Position numbers and translations under genes: made by a program. A stretch of DNA of 17,244 bases from assembly GCA_045535205.1 (NCBI GenBank), contig JAZSLF010000033.1, positions 1 through 17,244 of the forward strand. The letters are read 5' to 3'. The notes under the pieces were generated by a model, which had not been told where the DNA came from, searched no databases, and saw only the letters and a list, made by a program, of their open reading frames with translations. This document shows positions 14,019 to 17,244 of this stretch, piece by piece; within the stretch, counting starts at the first letter, position 1; each line of letters opens with the position of its first letter. Source of the DNA: RUG14199 sp045535205. Its GTDB lineage: Bacteria > Bacillota > Clostridia > Oscillospirales > CAG-272.

Positions 14019-14726
14019 CTACTCATTAAGTAACTTCTCAAGCTCTGCCAATTGCTCTTTTGTGGGAGTAGGTTTTTCGGCAAAGGGGAAAGGGAGCCTC
14101 ATTTCGTCATATTTTGTTTGACATATTTTTTTAAAGGGAAGAAGCTCGATCTTGTCAACGCATGGGTGAGCTTTTGCAATTTGCGAAAGAACTCTGATGT
14201 TTTCTTCCGTGTCATTGACAGTCGGTATTATCACCTGACGGAGAGTTGTGGGTATCTTCTTTTCGTTAAGATAGGAAAGAAACTCAAGAACTCCGTCAAT
14301 TGAACAGCCCACATTTTCTCGGTACGCTTCATCACTTGTGTACTTGATGTCAAGAAGAACTCTGTCGGTAAGGGACAGAAGCTCCTTTACCGTGTCATTG
14401 AGAATAATACCCGAAGTATCAAGACAGGTGTTTATCCCTTCAAGACAGCAAAGACGGAATATCTCAAGGACAAAATCCGCCTGAACAAGCGGCTCGCCGC
14501 CCGAAAGGGTTATACCGCCCTTGTCCTTGAAGTATTCACGGTAACGTGAGGCTTTTTTTACAATATCGGAGGCTGAGTACTTTGTGCCTCCTTTAAACGC
14601 CCACGTATCAGGATTGTGACAGCACTTGCACCGAAGGGGACAGCCCTGAAGGAACACTACGAAACGAACGCCGGGGCCGTCAACAGTTCCGAGACTTTGT
14701 ATGGAATGTACGTAACCCTTGCTCAT
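14019..14726 (-). CDS. pflA: Pyruvate formate-lyase activating enzyme (radical SAM)
   Basis: This 235-residue radical-SAM enzyme installs the glycyl radical on PflB. The cluster motif CPLRCKCC gives Cys29, Cys33 and Cys36, the same numbers as in E. coli PflA when the start is taken at 14726. Other family signatures are GTVDGPGVRFVVFLQGC (13-29), GGITLSGGEPL (the SAM-contacting GGE motif) and a long TIM-like barrel with DIKY and RQVIIPTVND. The chosen ATG overlaps the pflB stop as ATGA, which indicates translational coupling; an alternative ATG at 14732 adds two residues. No strong ribosome site is visible, as expected for coupled translation. It is cotranscribed with pflB under the ZTP riboswitch. 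The length is normal and all key residues are intact. Confidence 0.96.
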   Translation of the reverse strand: MSKGYVHSIQSLGTVDGPGVRFVVFLQGCPLRCKCCHNPDTWAFKGGTKYSASDIVKKASRYREYFKDKGGITLSGGEPLVQADFVLEIFRLCCLEGINTCLDTSGIILNDTVKELLSLTDRVLLDIKYTSDEAYRENVGCSIDGVLEFLSYLNEKKIPTTLRQVIIPTVNDTEENIRVLSQIAKAHPCVDKIELLPFKKICQTKYDEMRLPFPFAEKPTPTKEQLAELEKLLNE

Positions 14727-16954
14727 ACGCATTCGTGGAAGGTACGTGAAATTACTTCTTTTTGCTGTTCACGTGAAAGCTTGTTGAAGTTTACGGCATA
14801 GCCGGAAACACGTATTGTAAGATTGGGATATGCTTCGGGGTTTTCATAAGCCTTGATAAGAGTTTCACGGCTTAGAACATTAACATTAATATGGTGAGCC
14901 TTCTTGGCAAAATAACCGTCAAGAATTGCGACAAGATTTGTAATTCTTTCGTCTTCGGTTTTGCCGAGAGCATCGGGAGTGATGGAGAAGGTGTTGGAAA
15001 TACCGTCACGGCAGTCCTCATAGCGAAGCTTTGCAACGGAGTTGAGAGATGCAAGGGCGCCGTTTTCTTCTCTGTTGTGCATGGGGTTAGCTCCGGGAGC
15101 GAAGGGAGCACCGTCAGCTCTGCCGTCGGGAGTTGCACCCGTGTTTTTACCGTACATAACGTTAGATGTGATAGTAAGAACAGAAAGGGTATGAACGGCA
15201 TTTCTGTGAGTAGGAGTTTTTCTGAGCTCTGTTATTACCTTGTGAGTCATATCACGTGCAATAAAGTCAACTCTGTCGTCATCGTTGCCGTATTTGGGGA
15301 AGTCTCCTTCTCTTGTAAAGTCAACTATATAACCGAGAGCATCCTTCACGGGAGAGACCTTGGCATATTTAATAGCACTGAGAGAGTCGGCAACAACCGA
15401 AAGACCTGCAATACCGAATGCCATAAGACGTTCAACCTTGGTGTCGTGAAGAGCCATCTGAGTCTTTTCGTAGGCGTATTTATCGTGCATATAATGGATA
15501 AGGTTCATTGTATTTACATAAAGGTTTGAAAGCCATTCGATGTAAATGCTGTAGCGTTCCATAACTGCATCAAAATCAAGAACGTCAGTATCCATGACGG
15601 GCATCTGAGGGCCGATGTGGATACCGGAGGTCGTATCGTAACCGCCGTTGATTGCAATAAGCAGAAGCTTTGCAAGGTTGCAACGAGCACCGAAGAACTG
15701 CATCTGTTTACCTATTTCCATAGCGGAAACACAGCAGGCGATGGCGTAATCGTCACCGTGAAGGGGACGCATGATATCATCGTTCTCATACTGAATTGAG
15801 TCGGTGTCGGAGGAAACCTTTGCACAGAAACGCTTGAAGCTCTCCGGAAGGGCATTTGACCAGAGAATAGTGAGGTTGGGCTCAGGGGAAGGGCCGAGAG
15901 TGTAGAGAGTATTGAGCATACGGTAGCAGTTCTTTGTGACGAGAGTTCTGCCATCCTTGCCCATGCCGCCCACAGCTTCCGTTATCCACATGGGGTCACC
16001 GCCGAAAAGCTCGTTGTATTCAGGTGTGCGGAGATGACGCGCAATACGAAGCTTGATAACGAAATCGTCAATAAGCTCCTGCGCACCTGCTTCCGTAAGA
16101 ATACCGTTTTCAATATCACGTTCGATATAAATATCAAAGAATGTGCTTACTCTGCCGAGAGACATAGCGGCGCCGTTTTGTTCCTTGATAGCCGCAAGAT
16201 AAGCAAAATAAGTCCATTGTACAGCTTCCTTCGCATTTGAAGCGGGGCCGCTTATGTCACAGCCGTACATTGCCGCCATTTCCTTCATAAAGCCGAGGAA
16301 GGTTATCTGCTGGAAAAGCTCCTCGGAAAGACGTGCATCTTCAACGTTAAAGTTTCCCTCTGCAAGCTTTGCCTTGTCTTTCTTTTTTTCTTCTATAAGC
16401 CTGTCAACACCGTAGAGTGCAACACGTCTGTAGTCGCCGATAATTCTTCCCCTGCCGTAAGCATCGGGAAGACCTGTTATAACGTGGCACTTTCTTGCAG
16501 CTCTCATTTCGTCTGTATATACTCTGAATACACCGTCGTTATGAGTCGTTCTGTAGCGGAATTCCATTTCCACCTTGTCGCTGAGACGGTGACCGTAAGC
16601 GGCACATGCCTGACGTGCCATTCTGATTCCGCCGAATGGATTGACTCCACGCTTCAAAGGGCTGTCGGTCTGCATACCGACGATAATTTCTTTATCCTTG
16701 TCAATGTAACCGGGAGCATAGCTTGTGAGAGAAGAAACAGTATCGGTGTCAACGTCCAAAACACCGTCACGCTGTCTTTCAAGTCTGAACAGCTCTTCGA
16801 CGGTTGCCATAAGTTCTTTTGTTCGTTCTGTAGCACCGGTGAGAAAGCCTTCGTCACCCGTGTATTCCTTGTAATTCTGCTGAATGAAATCACGAACGTT
16901 TATTTCATTCTGCCACACACCTTCTTTAAATCCGTTCCAGTTTTCGTGTATCAT
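14723..16954 (-). CDS. pflB: Formate C-acetyltransferase (pyruvate formate-lyase)
   Basis: This 743-residue glycyl-radical enzyme converts pyruvate and CoA to acetyl-CoA and formate. The adjacent catalytic cysteines are Cys407-Cys408 (YAIACCVSAMEIG), and the glycyl radical site is Gly718 in RVSGYAVNF, close to the C-terminus. The active-site residues WNGF and GRGRIIGDYRR are also present. The start at 16954 (MIHENWNGFKEGVW) follows AGGAGATTATATC; a longer open frame upstream runs through the riboswitch terminator and is rejected. It is expressed from a consensus promoter through a ZTP riboswitch and overlaps pflA by 4 nt. The length agrees with the E. coli enzyme (760) and no lesion is seen. 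Together with sdaA it indicates mixed-acid style fermentation. Confidence 0.97.
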   Translation of the reverse strand: MIHENWNGFKEGVWQNEINVRDFIQQNYKEYTGDEGFLTGATERTKELMATVEELFRLERQRDGVLDVDTDTVSSLTSYAPGYIDKDKEIIVGMQTDSPLKRGVNPFGGIRMARQACAAYGHRLSDKVEMEFRYRTTHNDGVFRVYTDEMRAARKCHVITGLPDAYGRGRIIGDYRRVALYGVDRLIEEKKKDKAKLAEGNFNVEDARLSEELFQQITFLGFMKEMAAMYGCDISGPASNAKEAVQWTYFAYLAAIKEQNGAAMSLGRVSTFFDIYIERDIENGILTEAGAQELIDDFVIKLRIARHLRTPEYNELFGGDPMWITEAVGGMGKDGRTLVTKNCYRMLNTLYTLGPSPEPNLTILWSNALPESFKRFCAKVSSDTDSIQYENDDIMRPLHGDDYAIACCVSAMEIGKQMQFFGARCNLAKLLLIAINGGYDTTSGIHIGPQMPVMDTDVLDFDAVMERYSIYIEWLSNLYVNTMNLIHYMHDKYAYEKTQMALHDTKVERLMAFGIAGLSVVADSLSAIKYAKVSPVKDALGYIVDFTREGDFPKYGNDDDRVDFIARDMTHKVITELRKTPTHRNAVHTLSVLTITSNVMYGKNTGATPDGRADGAPFAPGANPMHNREENGALASLNSVAKLRYEDCRDGISNTFSITPDALGKTEDERITNLVAILDGYFAKKAHHINVNVLSRETLIKAYENPEAYPNLTIRVSGYAVNFNKLSREQQKEVISRTFHECV

Positions 16955-17002
16955 GATATAATCTCCTAACCTTGCCGGAATTGACCTTTTTAACTTCAAA
17001 AA

Positions 17003-17045
17003 AACAAAAAGGGCAAACCAGCTCTTAAATGAACTGAATTTGCCC
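17003..17045 (-). terminator. Riboswitch expression-platform terminator
   Basis: On the minus strand, GGGCAAA (17045-17039) pairs with TTTGCCC (17017-17011), with an inner CAGTTC/GAGCTG stem. A T-rich run follows (17010 downward). The first GGGC overlaps the 3' end of the ZTP aptamer core (CCGTCTGGGC). Ligand-stabilised aptamer should therefore compete with the terminator and allow pflB transcription. Confidence 0.85.
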
Positions 17046-17108
17046 AGACGGTCGGCCAAACAGCGTTTACACTCCCCCGCAGTGATCTGCGAAATCCGTC
17101 AGTCATGT
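17042..17108 (-). promoter_or_regulatory. ZTP (pfl) riboswitch aptamer
   Basis: The minus-strand leader of pflB contains GACTGACGG near the 5' side and GGCCGACCGTCTGGGC at the 3' side, with an internal CACTGCGGGGGAGTG hairpin. Pairing of GACGG with CCGTC and the CCG(C/T)CTGGGC core match the pfl RNA motif, which senses ZTP/ZMP when 10-formyl-THF is scarce. The position directly before a pfl operon is the classic context, since formate is needed to make 10-formyl-THF. Confidence 0.88.
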
Positions 17109-17122
17109 AAAAGCTCAAATAC

Positions 17123-17151
17123 ATTATAACCCAACAGTCGCATTTTGTCAA
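17123..17151 (-). promoter_or_regulatory. Promoter of the pflBA operon
   Basis: On the minus strand, TTGACA (17151-17146), a 17-nt spacer and TATAAT (17128-17123) give a perfect vegetative consensus. The transcript should start about 8 nt before the aptamer. Confidence 0.9.
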
Positions 17152-17185
17152 CTTTATTATGTTGTTATTATTCACAAAAATTAAA

Positions 17186-17199
17186 GTCTCAATGGAGAC
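17186..17199 (-). terminator. Weak terminator hairpin before the pfl promoter
   Basis: GTCTC-CATT-GAGAC forms a 5-bp stem (one more pair is possible) followed on the minus strand by TTTAATTTTT. It would end a transcript entering from the right edge. Confidence 0.5.
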
Positions 17200-17211
17200 C
17201 AAATTTGATTA

Positions 17212-17244
17212 TCATAGGGAAGAAAGCTTTTCCAGAAGGTTATC
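17212..17244 (-). CDS. Possible C-terminal end of an upstream gene (partial)
   Basis: Reading in from the right edge on the minus strand, one frame gives DNLLEKLSSL and a TGA stop at 17212. This is a plausible helical C-terminus, followed 13 nt later by the hairpin at 17186-17199. With only ten codons visible, no identity can be given. Confidence 0.3.
   Translation of the reverse strand, partial: DNLLEKLSSL

Noticed and set aside
16996..17202. Open frame of 68 codons and the N-terminal extension of pflB
   Set aside because: Both cross the promoter, ZTP aptamer and terminator. PflB homology and the AGGAGA site fix the start at 16954.

Overview
The window looks like chromosomal DNA of an anaerobic, spore-forming, low-GC Firmicute (class Clostridia). 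The evidence is an SpoVAC-type sporulation protein, a T-box leader, Gram-positive LPXTG pili with a class C sortase, an oxygen-sensitive L-serine dehydratase, and a pyruvate formate-lyase operon behind a ZTP (pfl) riboswitch. Promoters close to the vegetative sigma consensus with 17-bp spacers recur throughout. The species cannot be named from the sequence.

Layout. (1) 1-1020, minus strand: a T-box-controlled gene for a divergent HMGL/isopropylmalate-synthase-like TIM-barrel protein that runs off the left edge. Residues corresponding to the family's metal ligands appear to be lost. (2) 1080-1517, plus: a solitary spoVAC-like gene, followed by a shared hairpin. (3) 1709-3245, minus: a toxin/immunity cassette. 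It holds a barnase-type RNase carrying a short phage MuF-like Cys/His tail, a barstar-type inhibitor, and two tandem paralogous small proteins. The toxin promoter carries a LexA (SOS) box. (4) 3370-11060, plus: a pilus island made of signal peptidase I, a 1458-aa multidomain LPTTG tip/adhesin, a 502-aa LPETG backbone pilin and a class C sortase. A perfect 9-1-9 palindrome overlaps the probable operon promoter. (5) 11085-12108, plus: a nucleoside hydrolase with its own promoter and terminator. (6) 12115-12401, minus: a small unknown gene whose promoter carries exactly the same 16-bp SOS box as the toxin promoter. (7) 12405-13706, minus: sdaA. (8) About 13800-14017: a structured intergenic repeat element. 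(9) 14019-17151, minus: promoter, ZTP riboswitch, pflB and pflA. (10) The last few codons of another minus-strand gene may lie at the right edge.

How the parts work together. The pilus genes form a complete minimal assembly set: signal peptidase for export processing, tip and shaft subunits with sortase signals, and a polymerising sortase. The metabolic genes are typical of a fermenter: serine to pyruvate, pyruvate to acetyl-CoA and formate, with the ZTP riboswitch linking formate supply to 10-formyl-THF status. The most unusual element is the apparently DNA-damage-inducible barnase cassette with phage-toxin ancestry, plus a second short gene under an identical SOS box on the other side of the pilus island. 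No tRNA, rRNA, CRISPR array, transposase or integrase was seen.
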